Assembly (NCBI RefSeq): GCF_022376445.1
Contig: NW_025955131.1
Location: 1-64,000 of the forward strand
Reading direction: 5' to 3'
Length of the DNA: 64,000 nt
Origin: Fomitopsis serialis
Lineage: Eukaryota > Basidiomycota > Agaricomycetes > Polyporales > Fomitopsidaceae
The notes under the pieces are model-generated. The model was given only the letters and a program-made list of their open reading frames with translations, was not told the DNA's origin and made no database searches. This document shows positions 1 to 12,643 of the stretch, one piece after another (the first letter of the stretch is position 1; each line of letters begins with the position of its first letter). Position numbers and translations under genes: made by a program.

Positions 1-1344
1 AGCCATATGATGTCGCAAGCGGTTCTTCGCTGCGAGCGGGCGCCGTGACATCCAGGCTTTTCGCAGTCGATGCGAAGATAGCCCTCTACGGCCTGAAGCC
101 TCTGCACAGCGATGCTCGCGTTATTGACACCCATTCAGCTGGGAGTGCACGAGAAATACATACATAGGACCACTCTCCTTGGATGCAGTGCACGCATTTT
201 GGTGAGCGCGCGAGAGGCAGGCGTGTTTGAACCTTGAACTGGGACGATATTGCTCTAGCACTGTGCTATCCACATAAGTCACCGCTCGCGCGATGCAACA
301 AGGATACGACCATCGGACGCTAACTTCTCTCAGTCCCTAGCTCCTCAGTCGATCCTGACGCGAGCGATCGAGTGATCCGGATGGTATGATCGCGACACAT
401 CGACTCCGATGAGACGACGACTTCCGTTTTACCGTTGGCAGATTCGGAACATCCCCTGGGAACAAAACTCGTATGGCGGGGTCCGCTACGAGCTGCTATG
501 ATGCGCGTTGAGTTGGCGCCTGGTGTAGGAAGCTCCGTCCTGACCGGGGTTTTAGTGCGCGGACTGAACGCGGACTGGATAACTTACGAGTCTGGACATG
601 ACAGACGCGTTGAGTGTTGTCGCTCGTGTAACAGAAGAACATGGTTTGCGCACTTTGAACTGCCCCGGTCTCGCGCCGGGAATGGCCGTTACCTCCGACT
701 GAATTTACGATGCGGAGGGTAAGGCAGAAAAGCCAAAGGGAGGAAATGATCGATCTGTGGTGGTTGAATCGGTTATGTTGAGCGCGTTGTGATCCATGGC
801 TGGATGTAAACAAGTTGTTCGTGGCATCAGGATGCATCCGTCGGATTGCCCGACATGGCGGCCGCGGACCCGTGTGGTGACAGTGTCAGAAACACTGCAC
901 GGCGAATTGGCGGCAGTTCCTTGCGGCGCAGAAGAGCGAATAGGACAAGATAGGACAGCGAAGAGAACCCACCGAGGGGCTTCGGTCACGAACGACAGCT
1001 CGCGCAACATCGTGCCAAAATGGCAAGTACCAAGTAGTAGGTCGAGAAGTAGGTGCTGTAGCACATGTCGCATAGGAGATGCAGCGATAAGTGGGAGATT
1101 GCGGACCGCGCACCGATTATTGTGTGTGTCAAAGTGCGAGAGGAGAACATGAGCAGCGCACGAGCTCAGACGAGCTCGTACGACTCTCGCCTCTGAAACG
1201 AAGGAGCCATCAATTAGGAGGCTGGAGAGCGGCGAGACGATCGCACTGGCCAATGGGGGCGCAGAACGGCTGTGGCGAGATGCAGCGTGCGAAATTTGGG
1301 GTAGCCATTTTCGAATATTGAGCAGCGCAAAGTGAGGCGACTGT
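1..1344. other. Upstream intergenic region, no supported gene
   Basis: Open frames here are short, overlap on both strands and show no recognisable motif or convincing splice structure. I see no gene, only the distal upstream region of the ATP-citrate lyase gene. Confidence 0.5.
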
Positions 1345-1437
1345 CCCAGCGATAAATACTCTCAGCTCAGCCCGCTCAGCCCGCCCTCCCCTTTCCTCAT
1401 CCTCCCTCCAGTTTCTGTCACGACTTGCTAGCCCGCC
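1345..1437 (+). promoter_or_regulatory. Core promoter and 5' leader of ATP-citrate lyase
   Basis: An AT-rich TATA-like stretch (gataaatact, about 1350) is followed by a strongly pyrimidine-rich tract to about 1430, ending just before the start codon at 1438. CT-rich leaders are common in strongly expressed basidiomycete genes. The transcription start is inferred, not seen. Confidence 0.4.
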
Positions 1438-4400
1438 ATGTCTTCAAAAGGTACCACATGACCCCGCTTCATCCGTTCTGCCTCTGCTAACGAGCGTACA
1501 CCACCTCCAGCCATCCGCGAGTACGACGCGAAGCTCTTGCTGGCCTACTGGCTCGAGCGCGCACCCGCCGTAGACCCCTCTTGGCAGCTGGGCACCAAGT
1601 TCGCCTTCCCCGCCCCCAAGGTCGCCCAGGTCTCGTGGGACCCCGAGACGAACGCCATTACGCCCGACACGCAGCTCCCGAGCTGGGTGTTCACCACAAA
1701 ACTCGTAGCAAAGCCCGACCAGCTCATCAAGCGACGAGGCAAGGCGGGCCTCCTTGCGCTCAACAAGTCCTGGGACGAGGCCAAGGAGTGGATTCAGGCC
1801 CGCGCAGGAAAGCCGCAGAAGGTGAGTACGGATTTCCGTTCTCCACCATGCCGTCCCGCTTCCGACTCGGAGCGTTCATTTCCGCCTCTATTCCGTCACG
1901 CGCGGGCAATTCCCCGCACTGGGATCCCTGCATTTCATTCCCCATGCTGGGGTACGCGCAGCCTGGTCGGCTAACAGTGCGTTGGGGACATATTGCCTCG
2001 CGCTTTGAGCGAGGCGCGTACCGATATTGTTACCACGTGACCCCGCCGCGCTTTCTCCGTTCCTTCGGGCCATCACAGCTACGTCCACATCGTTGGGCCC
2101 CGCACGAAAGCGCGTATAGAAGCGGAGGTCGTTGGATGTAGTGATCCGGATATTCCGCTGCTCAACCTGGGCTGCCATGTCGCGGCTGCCTGGCTCAGCC
2201 TGGCCGTCGAGATCCGCTGCGTCCGGCGTGATCCTATATCAGACTCGCTGGACTCCGACTATTGGTATGTGTGTTGAAAGGGTGCGGAGCCCAACGATAT
2301 GGACCTAGCTGTAAGCGAGGTCAATATTTGGTTGTGCAAGTTCAATCGACGGCTCGGCAGCATGCGCATGGAGCGATCACATCGCCTCGTAGTCCGAGGC
2401 CTCTTATCCTACACCGCAGTGTAGCGACACCTACGACGTCCAATTACGACGTTGTAGCGAGGCCTGTGATGCTCCGCTGCAGCTTCATAGCGAAACCCGC
2501 CCTCGCATCGCGCGCGAGAGCAGCGATACTCAGGTTGTCAAACCAGCCACGTGCTCTCGCCTGGCGAGCTGCGACGGGCTTCAGAGCAGTAAATAAAGGT
2601 GCTACCCTACGCTCTCTCCCTCTCATTCATCCTCGGGCGCTGCGCGGTTTCGTGTACCAATATTGCTACCCCGTGACCCTGCCGCGCTTTCTCCGTTCCT
2701 CCGGGCCATTAAACGCGTCGTACAAGTGAGATGAATTGTAGCTGATTGCCGCTACACTCAGGTCGAGTCCATCACGGGCACGCTCAACAACTTCATCGTC
2801 GAACCATTCCTCCCCCACCCCTCCAACACCGAGTACTACGTCTGCATCAATTCTGACCGCGATGGCGACAACATCCTCTTCACGCACGAAGGCGGTGTCG
2901 ACATCGGCGACGTCGACGCGAAGGCCCTGACCCTTCACATCCGCGTGAACGCACCCGTGCCCGACCGCAAGACGATCGCGGACACCCTCCTGAAGCACGT
3001 CCCCGCGGCGAAGAAGGAGACCCTCGTCGACTTCCTCGTCCGCCTCTACTCCGTCTACGTCGACCTCCACTTTGCGTACCTCGAGATCAACCCGCTCATC
3101 TGCCTGGACGCCGTCGATGGCGGCCAGCCGACCATCTACTACCTTGACATGGCCGCGAAGCTCGACCAGACCGCCGAGTCCATCTGCGGGCCCAAGTGGG
3201 CGATTGCGCGCGACTTGTCCGTGTACGAGCCCGGCACGCAGGCGACGACCTCGAAGGGCAAGACTGTTTCTGCTGACCGCGGCCCGCCGATGGTGAGAAA
3301 GCATGAGCTCTACTATCGTGCCATACTCACATGCCTTCCAGGTCTGGCCCGCTCCCTTCGGTCGTGACCTCACCAAGGAGGAGGCGTACATTCAGAAGCT
3401 GGACGCGTCCACCGGTGCCTCACTTAAGCTCACCGTCCTCAACGCTGAGGGTCGCATCTGGACGATGGTCGCCGGTGGTGGTGCCTCCGTCGTCTACTCC
3501 GACGCTATCGCTGCACACGGCTTCGCGCACGAGCTCGCGAACTACGGTGAGTACTCGGGGGCGCCGTCCGAGGGCCAGACATACGAGTACGCGAAGACGA
3601 TCATCGACCTCATGACCCGTGGCGCGGTCAACCCTGACGGCAAGATCCTCATCATCGGCGGCGGTATCGCGAACTTCACGAACGTCGCTGCGACGTTCAA
3701 GGGCATCATTCGTGCGCTGAAGGAGTACAAGTCGCCGCTCATCGCGCACGGCGTCAAGATCTACGTCCGCCGTGGTGGCCCGAACTACCAGGAGGGTCTG
3801 AAGGCCATGCGCCTCCTCGGAGAGTCCCTTGGTGTTCCCATCAAGGTGTATGGCCCCGACACACACATCACCGAGATCGTGCCCCTCGCACTCGGTATCG
3901 CCGGCAAGCCCAAGAACCCTGTCCACTCAATCGCTGCTACGCCCGTAGGCCCGCCCTCCCCCACCATCAAGGCCAGCGCAGAGCCCATCGCCGCCATCGG
4001 GTCGATTGGTCCCGACGGCGAGCGCTCGCAGCCGAACGACCAGATCGTGCGCTTCGACAACGTCGAGGCGAAGGGCGCGCGGCCCACCTTCCGGCCGTTC
4101 GACGACCGCACACGCGCGTTCGTGTACGGCCTCCAGCCGCGCGCGATCCAGGGGATGCTCGACTTTGACTACTCATGTGGGCGCGAGGCACCGTCGGTCG
4201 CGGCGATGATCTACCCGTTCGGCGGGCACCACATCCAGAAGTTCTACTGGGGCACGCGGGAGACGCTGCTGCCCGTGTACACGAGCGTCGAGGAGGCGGT
4301 GGGCAAGCACCCCGACGCGGACGTGGTCGTGAACTTTGCGAGCTCAAGGAGTGTGTATTCGAGCACGCTGGAGATCTTCCAGTTCCCCCAGATCAAGGCA

Positions 4401-6166
4401 ATCGCGCTGATTGCGGAGGGTGTGCCTGAGCGCCATGCCCGCGAGATTTTGAGCACGGCGAAAGCGAAGGGTGTCCTCATCATTGGGCCTGCGACGGTTG
4501 GTGGTATCAAGCCGGGTTGCTTCCGTATTGGTAACTCCGGAGGGTACGTGAATGTGTTATGTGGTGTAAGGTCTCTGACTGATGAGTGCTTTCTGCAGTA
4601 TGATGGACAACATCATCGCGTCGAAGCTCTACCGCGCCGGTTCCGTTGGCTACGTATCCAAGTCGGGCGGTATGTCGAACGAGCTGAACAACATCCTTTC
4701 GCTCGTCACGAACGGCACGTACGAGGGTATCGCCATCGGTGGTGACCGCTACCCGGGCTCGACGTTCATCGACCACCTGCTCCGCTACGAGCAGGATCCC
4801 GACTGCAAGATGCTCGTCCTGCTCGGCGAGGTCGGCGGCGTGGAGGAGTACCGCGTGATCGAGGCTGTGAAGAAGGGTGTGATTCGCAAGCCGATCGTCG
4901 CGTGGGCGATCGGGACGTGCGCGAAGATGTTCACGACGGAGGTGCAGTTCGGGCACGCGGGCTCGATGGCGAACTCGGACATGGAGACGGCGGACGCGAA
5001 GAACCGCGCGATGCGCGCGGCGGGCTTCATCGTGCCCGAGACGTTCGAGGACCTCCCCGCGGTGCTGAAGGAGACGTATGAGCGCCTCGTGGCGGGCGGC
5101 GCGATCGTGCCCAGGCAGGAGCGCGAGCCGCCGGTCATCCCGATGGACTACAAGTGGGCGCAGGAGCTGGGCTTGATCAGGAAGCCGGCGGCGTTCATCT
5201 CGACGATCTCGGACGAGCGCGGGCAGGAGCTGCTCTACGCGGGTATGCGTATCTCGGACGTGTTCAAGGAGGATATTGGACTCGGCGGTGTCGTCTCGCT
5301 GCTTTGGTTCAAGCGCCGTCTCCCGCCATGGGCGACGAAGTTCATCGAGATGGTGCTTATGCTCACTGCTGACCACGGTCCGGCCGTGTCCGGGTGAGTG
5401 ATTGTGTTTCATTGTGCTGCGTTATAGTCGCTCATGATGTCTCGTAGTGCGATGAACACTATTGTCGCGACGCGTGCGGGCAAGGACCTCATCTCCTCGC
5501 TTGCATCTGGTCTCCTCACTATCGGTAGCCGCTTCGGTGGTGCCCTCGATGAGGCCGCGTCGATGTTCTCGGGTGCACGGGACACTGGTCTCACGCCGCG
5601 TGAGTTCGTTGACCAGTGCCGCAAGCAGAACAAGCTCAGTAAGTGATTCGTGTCGTTGTGGGTGAGGGATGGCGCTGACTGGGACGACAGTCAGCGGTAT
5701 TGGCCACAAGATCAAGAGTGTAAACAACCCTGATCTGCGTGTCGAGCTCGTGAAGGAGTACGTAACGAAGCACTTCCCGAGCCATAGCTTGCTCGACTAC
5801 GCGCTCGCCGTCGAGAAGGTCACAACGTCCAAGAAGGACACGGTACGTGCGCTCCCCTACTCTCATCCCCGTCCGCACTGACTCTTGCTTGTTGTCCAGC
5901 TCATCCTGAACGTCGACGGTTGCATTGCAGTATGCTTCGTGGACCTCCTTCGGGACAGCGGCGCGTTCACGCCTGAGGAGGCAGACGAGTACATCAAGAT
6001 CGGCACGCTGAACGGGCTGTTCGTCCTCGGGCGCAGCATCGGGTTCATCGGCCACCACCTCGACCAGAAGCGCCTCCGCGCGCCGCTGTACCGTCACCCC
6101 GCCGACGACATCTTCATCAACATGGCTGACCTGTCGCAGCCGCGCGTGCTCGGCAAGATGGCGTGA
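1438..6166 (+). CDS. ACL1: ATP-citrate lyase, single-chain form, eight exons
   Basis: Cytosolic enzyme that cleaves citrate with CoA and ATP to acetyl-CoA and oxaloacetate, supplying lipid and sterol synthesis. Exons read as 1438-1450, 1511-1821, 2762-3292, 3342-4543, 4599-5393, 5448-5638, 5691-5842 and 5900-6166, giving about 1,153 residues, near the length of animal ACLY. The N-terminal ATP-grasp/citrate-binding part shows [11 protein letters not shown] and GGVDVGD-like GGVDIGD; the middle has [13 protein letters not shown] and [10 protein letters not shown]; the CoA-ligase part has the phospho-histidine loop VQFGHAGS; the C-terminal citrate-synthase-like module has RAGKDL, GLLTIG and DEYIKIG. 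All junctions are GT-AG and keep frame. The N- and C-terminal halves are fused as in animals and basidiomycetes, unlike the two-gene ascomycete form. Intron 2 is 940 bp while the others are about 49-60 bp. It appears intact. Confidence 0.96.
1822..2761 (+). repeat. Oversized ACL intron 2 with an internal direct repeat
   Basis: The 940-bp intron has a good donor (gtgagt) and an acceptor ending ctcag. About 60 bp occurs twice as an imperfect direct repeat (about 2018-2080 and 2650-2712): both copies contain gtacc, atattg, taccnCGTGACC, CGCGCTTTCTCCGTTCC and GGGCCAT. The second copy lies just before the acceptor. This looks like an insertion or segmental duplication in an originally short intron. 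No coding potential was recognised. Confidence 0.7.
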
Positions 6167-7479
6167 GGTGTTGGTGGGGAGAGGCGATCTCGTGTCGTGT
6201 AGGTGCGGGTGCTTTTTGGGTACGGGCGGACTGGAGTGGGGTCGCGGTGTTGTACATCTAACGCGCTTTCGTAGTTATAGCTGCATGTGTAAAGATTAAT
6301 GATGCATCATAGACGTTTTATCCTCTCCTTTGTGTGCCCCTCTAACTCCGTGGTGCGATTCAAGTGGAGGTATGATCCCTGTTGAGGCGCGTGAAGACGC
6401 TCCATAGTGTCGGAGTGAAGCGTGTCTTGTGCTTCTGGGTCGAGACAGAGGTAAGTTAGTCGTGATTTGTCTTTTCTAGTTATCTGAGTTAGGCTAATTT
6501 GACAGAAATTCGACAGGACACTGCTCCTCGGAGGCATAGCCTGAGCGAGGTCTTTTACGAAGTGCGTTCAATGCCGTCAAGCTGATATGGGCACCCCGTC
6601 CAACGTCGTGTGGTCTGTACCGTCTCAGATACGGCGCCACGAGCTCGAGATAGCAGAATACCCCTGCTGACGGATTGTGCTTCTCCCAGGATACCTTTTA
6701 AGCAGGCAAGCCGCGGCCAGAAGGTACACATGTCCGCTGGACATCTACGTTGGCTCCACTGAGTCGGATTGCAGTCAGTCCGTCCGAGGCCAAGGACGCA
6801 AGATTCTGCTGACAGACTCGTGACACAGCCAAGAAACGGAAGTCGGGGAGAGACACGTAGCGCTGTCAGTGTGTTTACGGTGGATTGACTTCTATAGCAT
6901 GCCGAGAATTGCTTGCTTCGCTGGGCTCTCGACGTCGAACGTCAGGACGTAGCGCGCAGACGAACATAACACAGAACTGGACGAGAAACTTGGGTCATAC
7001 GCCCGTAGATCGTGTGCATCGTTGTCAAAGATCAGACTGATATGAAGATGCAATATCGATTACCACCATGTTGAAAGGGAGAGGGCCATTGACACGACAA
7101 GTGATGATAGTACGGCAGTGTAGATTGAGCGGAACCTTGGCTGCATGGAAAAGAAAGCCACCGCGCCACACAGGCTCTACCGCGATCTTCGGGAAGGAGG
7201 CTGACGATGTCGAGGGCGGAATCTTTGGACGTGTGCGGTGTTGCTCGGCCAAGAGATGGATAGGTGGCGGGGAGAGACACTGGCGGGGATTGGGCGGGCG
7301 TAACATCGCTGGCCAATGGGAGGGCTCGGTTGGGCGGCTCGCCGCAATTGCGCGATGGAGGATGGAACGGTACAAGAATAGTGGCCCCGCCACCGCCATG
7401 CCCCCCGCGATCCCCGCCTATCCCGCTCGTTTCTCATACCCTATCCCCTCTCGCTCTCCCCCAGCGAAGGCCCGTGGTC
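6167..7479. other. Intergenic region between ACL and DUF1275 gene
   Basis: No gene is recognisable. The first part carries the 3' end of the lyase transcript and the last 100 bases are pyrimidine-rich, as expected for the leader of the next gene. Confidence 0.5.
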
Positions 7480-8579
7480 ATGTCTGCACACAGCTCGGAG
7501 GCTGACTCGAAGAAGCGCGACGACGTCCCGCCTGGCCCCCACTACGCCGAGAACAAGGTGGAGGAGCTTCCGCGCCCCGCCTCAGATAATATGATGCGCC
7601 AGACAGCACGCCTCTGGGTATCGCCCTCTGTCCTCTTCACAAGAGAGCACTTCTTTGGCGATGTTAGCCCCGTCAAGGCCACCATCCCGCTGGCCGCGTT
7701 CTGCTTTATGACCGGCTTCATGTGCGTGCTCTCATCTCATCTTTTCCTGACCGTTCTAACGCTCTGCCGTTCAGTGACTCGGTCGCGTTCACCGCCGTCT
7801 TCGTGTGGGCAGGATTCCAGACAGGGAACACGGTCCAGGTGCGTCGTCCCCGTCTCTCGCTCTCGCCCTCAACTCACGCCGGAACACCGCACCGCAGCTC
7901 GCCCTCGCCCTCGCCCGACTCTTCTCAAAACCGACGGACCACTCCTTCCACATCGCCGACCGGCAGGCGCTCTGCTCCCTCATCACCTTCAACGCCGGCG
8001 CGTTCATCGGTCGCCTCGGCGACCGCATGGGCCCCCAGTCCCGCGCATGGCTCATGCTCGGCACCTTCATCCAGGCCCTCTTCACCATGGCCGCCGCCGT
8101 GGCCGCCTGGCAGAGCGGCCAGATCAGTGTCGCGACGGACCGTTTTAACCCCGCCTGGACCAACGCGCTCTCGTTCGTCGCCCTCGGCTTCCTGAGCGCG
8201 AGCATCGGCCTGCAGGGCATCATGGGCAAGCGCGTCAACACGCAGTTCACCACCACCGGTGAGCACCTCCTGCTGGACGCGGCCCCAGCGACCGCCGGCT
8301 AACCTGTTTCTGTCAGTCGTGCTCACGACGGTGTGGTGCGAGCTCATGGCGGACCCGAAGCTCTTCAAGTTCAACCGGATCATCTCCCGCGACCACAAGG
8401 TCATCGCCATCTTCGCGCTCTTCTTCGGCGGCTTCGTCGGCCGCGCCCTCATCGACCAGATCGGCGCGGCGGGCACCCTCGGCGTCGGCTGCGGCATCCG
8501 CACGATCATCGCCGTGTGGTGGCTGTTCGTACCCGGGAAGGAGGGCGCGCAGGGGAACAAGAAGCCCGCGACGGCATGA
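7480..8579 (+). CDS. DUF1275 (YoaK-type) multi-pass membrane protein
   Basis: Four exons (7480-7721, 7775-7838, 7898-8258, 8317-8579) joined by frame-keeping GT-AG introns give about 309 residues. The start was chosen because the preceding 50 bases are a CT-rich leader and the N-terminus is a hydrophilic cytosolic tail (MSAHSSEADSKKRDD). The spliced core reads GFIDSVAFTAVF then QTGNTVQ, the hallmark of the DUF1275 family, followed by several hydrophobic segments (LITFNAGAFIGRLGDR, AWLMLGTFIQALFTMAA, FVALGFLSASIGLQG, VIAIFALFFGGFVGRAL). Bacterial and fungal members are poorly characterised; a transport role is often assumed but unproven. It sits downstream of and parallel to ACL. No defect seen. 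Confidence 0.85.
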
Positions 8580-9615
8580 GTCGATCGGACGGGAACTAGC
8601 AGGGAGCGGACGTCGGTGGGTGTCGGCGTCGGACGGGTGCGGTGGGAGGGGTATTTTGGGACGTTCGGAGTGGGGAGGCGGCGCGGCGGTGGGGCGTCGT
8701 CTCGAACGTAGGCGGACGACGCAGGGCGGGGCGACGTGGCGGTTCGTGTTCAGAACGTCGGTCGGTTGGATGACCGTCCATCACTGTCCTTTTTGACTCC
8801 CTGTACTCCTGTCCTCACTCGGTGGTTGCCTGACGCGGCGTCTCTCGCGTCACTCGGATCCTTCTTTCGAGGTGGAGGTCGGGGAAGGAACGGTCGCATT
8901 GCATTGGCATTAGCTTGGGTATATACTACGTACAACATAGAGATTCTCTTCGACTCGCACATACACAACATAGAGGAAGCATCCAATCCAATTCTGGGAG
9001 ATCGACGCATACATCCACGACACAAGCAGAAGTGCAAGGTAGAGAGAGAGGTGTACCACCTCTGGTAAGGAAAAGCACGCCAACGCCGACGACGTCGACG
9101 GGGGGCGTGCGCTCCAGCTGAGGCGGATGCGTTCGTTCTGGGACAAGCGGTAGACTCCTGCGAGAAGGGCCCGAGGGCGTTCGGTCGCAGGGGGACAATA
9201 GTGCGAGTCCGGAATGAGTGAGGAGCGAAGACGCGCGCTGGGCGATTTTTATGCGCTGAGGATGCACGTGATACAAGCGTTAAGACCTTACATCTGTAAA
9301 GTCGCAGAATTCAAATGCCGACGATCAAGCGGTCTCGTCTGAGAAACCGGTCGGAAAGGAGTCTCATTGGACAGTGCATTCCGGGAGGGTTAGACTGGGG
9401 ATAGCTGACAGCGCGTTTTCGGACAACGTATTTTCGAACATATCACAGTATTGTACAATTAGAGATAGATTTGAAACGAGAGGCCGTCTTCACGATTCGG
9501 ACACACCCAATGTTTCAGCGTTGTCGGGCACCCCAGGCTGAGTCTGTGGGCCATCTACCCACATCCTGGAAAAATGGCTAAACAAATATGGATTTATTGA
9601 ATAATAGCAAAATAC
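8580..9615. other. Intergenic boundary between gene space and repeat island
   Basis: GC-rich 3' flank of the DUF1275 gene grading into AT-richer sequence after about 9250. No supported gene. Confidence 0.5.
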
Positions 9616-11756
9616 TCACTTTCCGACATGAACAATGTTCGCGTTCAGGCGCCTGAAGCGAGCACCAGCTTCAGTGTCCGAAGTCTTCAGGGTATGAATG
9701 TAGGCAGCAATTTTTCGAGTGTTGCACTCATAGGAATCACTGCTGAATTTCTTCGATGTGTGCATACCTGTCTTCGAGAATTCCTCTGCACAGCAGATGA
9801 CAGTGCAGGCTGCGAGCACCATCGCCTGTGTTGGAATCCCATCCCAGAAGAGTGATGAGTCCGTGTGGCCCAAGCATTCTTTCCACTGGAACAGGGTGGC
9901 ATTGAGAATTGCAGGGATGAGTCCCTGACTCTCAAATGCTCTGACAACAATAGTGGACTGTACAGAACAAGATTAATTGTCAGTCCTAGTACAAATCAAG
10001 AGAAAGTTCATCTGACAAGAATTATACATACATTGGCAGGGTCGATGATATGCAGCAGTGGCGTTGACTCCACATTTGCTTCGACAACATGATCGGTCCA
10101 AGCCCTCCTGCTTGAGCAGGCGTCGGCGCAGTCGATCATGAGCTCACTGAGATCCTCCTCAATGAGGCTGCTCGTCTCAGTGGGGAGTAGGTTAGCGTGA
10201 TGAGTGAACGGGAACAGGTGCTCTGTGGCGGACTTGAAGGTACTGCGGAAGGTCGACACCATGTCGTGAGCCTACAACGAATTGTTTGTTATTTGAAAGG
10301 ACATTTTAGGCAGGATGAAAATACGTACTTTGCGACGTAGCTCTGTGTCCTGCATTGGATCATACTTGACGTGGGTGTCTCGTAGGTCCTCAGGTATCTT
10401 TTCGGTGTGGCGGTCAACCTGGGCCACCTTCCACATTGCAGTGCCAACAAGGTCATCCATTAGACCTTTGTCAGGGAACACGGCCTTACCACCGATGATG
10501 AGTACTTCCATCATCGTCTTCAGCGTCAGGATGTACGCAGCACGGAGTTTCCTCTTGAGGGATTCCGGGAGAGGACTCAGCTTCATCGCATGCATGGGCT
10601 CACTGCTCGGTTGGGCAGTGAGGGTCTCAAGCTTGGCGGCCTGCTGCGACGGGCCAGCGCGAGGCATACCTGTGGCTGATGCTTTGATTTAAGTTGGGCG
10701 AGTTCAAAAAAGACACAGATTTCGGATTATTCAGCTTACCTCATGGCATTCGTGCAGGTTTGTGGGTCCCCCCTCAGTGGTCATCCAGTACAGACCTCGT
10801 ATGCACAGTAGTTGACATGACCGTGTTGAGCCCGCGTCGTACTTGCGACGGGAGAGATTCGAATCTTAGACCGTGAGGCAGCATGTATGGGTGGTACATA
10901 GCAGGTGCCGGCGTCGATCTGCGCCGATCTGCACCAGTGCTATGGCTACTGTGCCAAGAGCCCTGCTCACCCGCCGCAAACTTGTGAGGGTGCGCAGTGA
11001 CCCCTTGCGGACCAGCCCCAAAATGAGCTTGCGCGCCAGCCCCAAAATGAGCTTGTGCGCCGGCCCCGAAAGGCTCGCCGTGCACACCGGCTGCAAAGCC
11101 GATCTTCACCTGCGCGTCGGGGCCCAAAATGCCACGCATGACGGCGTCCAATTTGCCCTGCACATCGGCCCCGAAAGGCGCACCTTGCGCACCAGCTGCA
11201 AATTCAGGCTGCCCAGGCCCCTGCGCACCACCCCCAAAAAGGCCTTGCATGCCAGCCCCATACTTGCCTTGCGCATTGGCCCCCCAAAAATCCACCTGGT
11301 GTGCCACCCCCAAGATCGTCTGGTGCACCGCCTCTGAAATTGCCCCCAAGATCACCCCCGAAATTGCCTTGTGCACTGCCTCCAAAATCACCCCTGAAAT
11401 CACCTTGTGCGCCACCTCCAAAATCACCTTGCACGCAGGCGCCGGTTTCAGGCTGCGCCTGTGCATGTTGAGGCTCGTACGGCGCAAAGGGTGGTGCGAA
11501 GTTCGTGACCGTGTCGTTCATGTTCGCGAAGTCGTCTTGGCTGCGAGTGTACATGTTCTGCGTGGCACCACTCTAATCTTTGCTAGTACTAGTAGGTTGA
11601 GGTTAGGTACTAATCTAAACATACCTGCATTACAAGATGGTTGAGACTGTAGTCATACTGTGTTGTCGCCGGAGGCTGGTCTCCTTCCCTCGCAAGTTGC
11701 GGTGCTTGCAAGTTTCCAGCTGGATTCAGCCCTGCTATGCGATGTGCATGTACGTT
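9616..11756 (-). pseudogene. DUF6532-like protein gene, 5' truncated and frameshifted
   Basis: Minus-strand multi-exon gene. The C-terminal half reads well across introns near 10327-10268 (after ELRRK, resuming AHDMVSTFRS) and about 10030-9960 (after IIDPANV). It resembles the DUF6532 domain of Agaricomycete hypothetical proteins: an N-terminal LKRKLRAAYILTLKT helix, then FPFTHHANLLP, and a C-terminal IPTQAMVLAACTVI ... YECNTRKIAAYIHTLK segment. The N-terminal half (about 10900-11554) is a low-complexity glycine/glutamine region built from short G-x-Q-G-type repeats. This region changes frame once near the C/A homopolymers at 11281-11293, so it is broken or carries a sequencing error. Coding sequence can be followed upstream to an acceptor at 11756, where it runs into repeat R1-A at 11776 with no start codon. 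Function unknown. The family name is my recognition and was not searched. Confidence 0.55.
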
Positions 11757-11931
11757 CTGCGAAAATGTCAGTATTACGATCCCTGAGGTACAAAGGTATC
11801 ATTCTTATGATGGACCACCATGAAATGCCTTGGTGATTCCTCCGGAATGGCAGTTTGTTTCCACAGTGCACATGACATGCAGCCACCCCGATAAGCAGAG
11901 ATAAGTAACTGTTAGTATGGGTTGCTTATCT

Positions 11932-11951
11932 GAGTCTGAAATTTCAGACTC
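11932..11951. repeat. 20-bp perfect palindrome near R1 terminus 1
   Basis: GAGTCTGAAATTTCAGACTC reads the same on both strands. It recurs at the same place in R1-E and R1-F, and in altered form in B, C and D. In A, E and F it is flanked on its inner or outer side by an inverted pair of AGATAAGTAAC/GCTTATCT-like words. It could be a protein-binding site for transposition or a hairpin. Confidence 0.7.
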
Positions 11952-12214
11952 CCAGACGACACGACTTGCACCAACAGATACAAACAAATGCAGTGGCTAA
12001 GCACTCAGTTATGGATATGAGGCCCATGAAATGCCTTAGCAGTTCCCCCAATAAGGAAACTGGTAAACATATCATGTGACTGGCAGCTTGGTGGGCCATT
12101 GCTCCAAGCGCTCACACACTGTAGGGCCTATATAGCCTCAGCCAGTAACAAATCATAGTATACATAGTATGCTCATCTGATAGCCCTTCATTCAGAGAGT
12201 ATACAGAAATTCTA

Positions 12215-12643
12215 TTGAGTGTATACAGTGGCTGGCTAACCCAGGAAATGCAAAGCAAAAAAATGCACATGTGCCTCTGCAGATTCAATCTGCTTGTTTA
12301 TGACTCAAATATGGTCTATATGTACACTGCAATGTATATGTGTAGTTCAGACACTGTGGACTACTCAGTAGCTTCAATAATACAGGTAACAAGGACTATA
12401 ATGGGTAATCTGAGCATCTTTTGCCATATTATGGCCCTTGCATACAATTTAATGGTAACCATTGCAGCTCAAGGCAATCATACACTTGTCTTTGATGTGT
12501 CTGTATATTTCATAGATTTTCTGCATTTTTCTGAGCCCTACATGCCCCTGTTTGTGTATGATTCCTCTTTGGGAAGGTCACATACTCCATATGGTAATTA
12601 TGCATCCACTGCTGGCTTTGTCTTGCTCACAGACACAATCTAG
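12215..12643 (+). other. Open frame conserved between R1 copies
   Basis: A 142-codon open frame (no ATG at its beginning; first ATG a few codons in). The same frame is largely open in R1-B (26800-27150, minus) and R1-F (35622-35924, plus), with shared words such as MVY-Y--MYMC, DTVDYSVASI and SLGRSHTPYG. R1-B has a stop near its beginning and R1-F ends early. It is rich in Met, Tyr, Val and Ser with hydrophobic stretches and matches no family I know. It may be a decayed coding region of R1 or chance. Confidence 0.25.

Noticed and set aside
10840..10875. Second B-box-like word (GATTCGAATC)
   Set aside because: It is a short palindrome without any tRNA fold around it.
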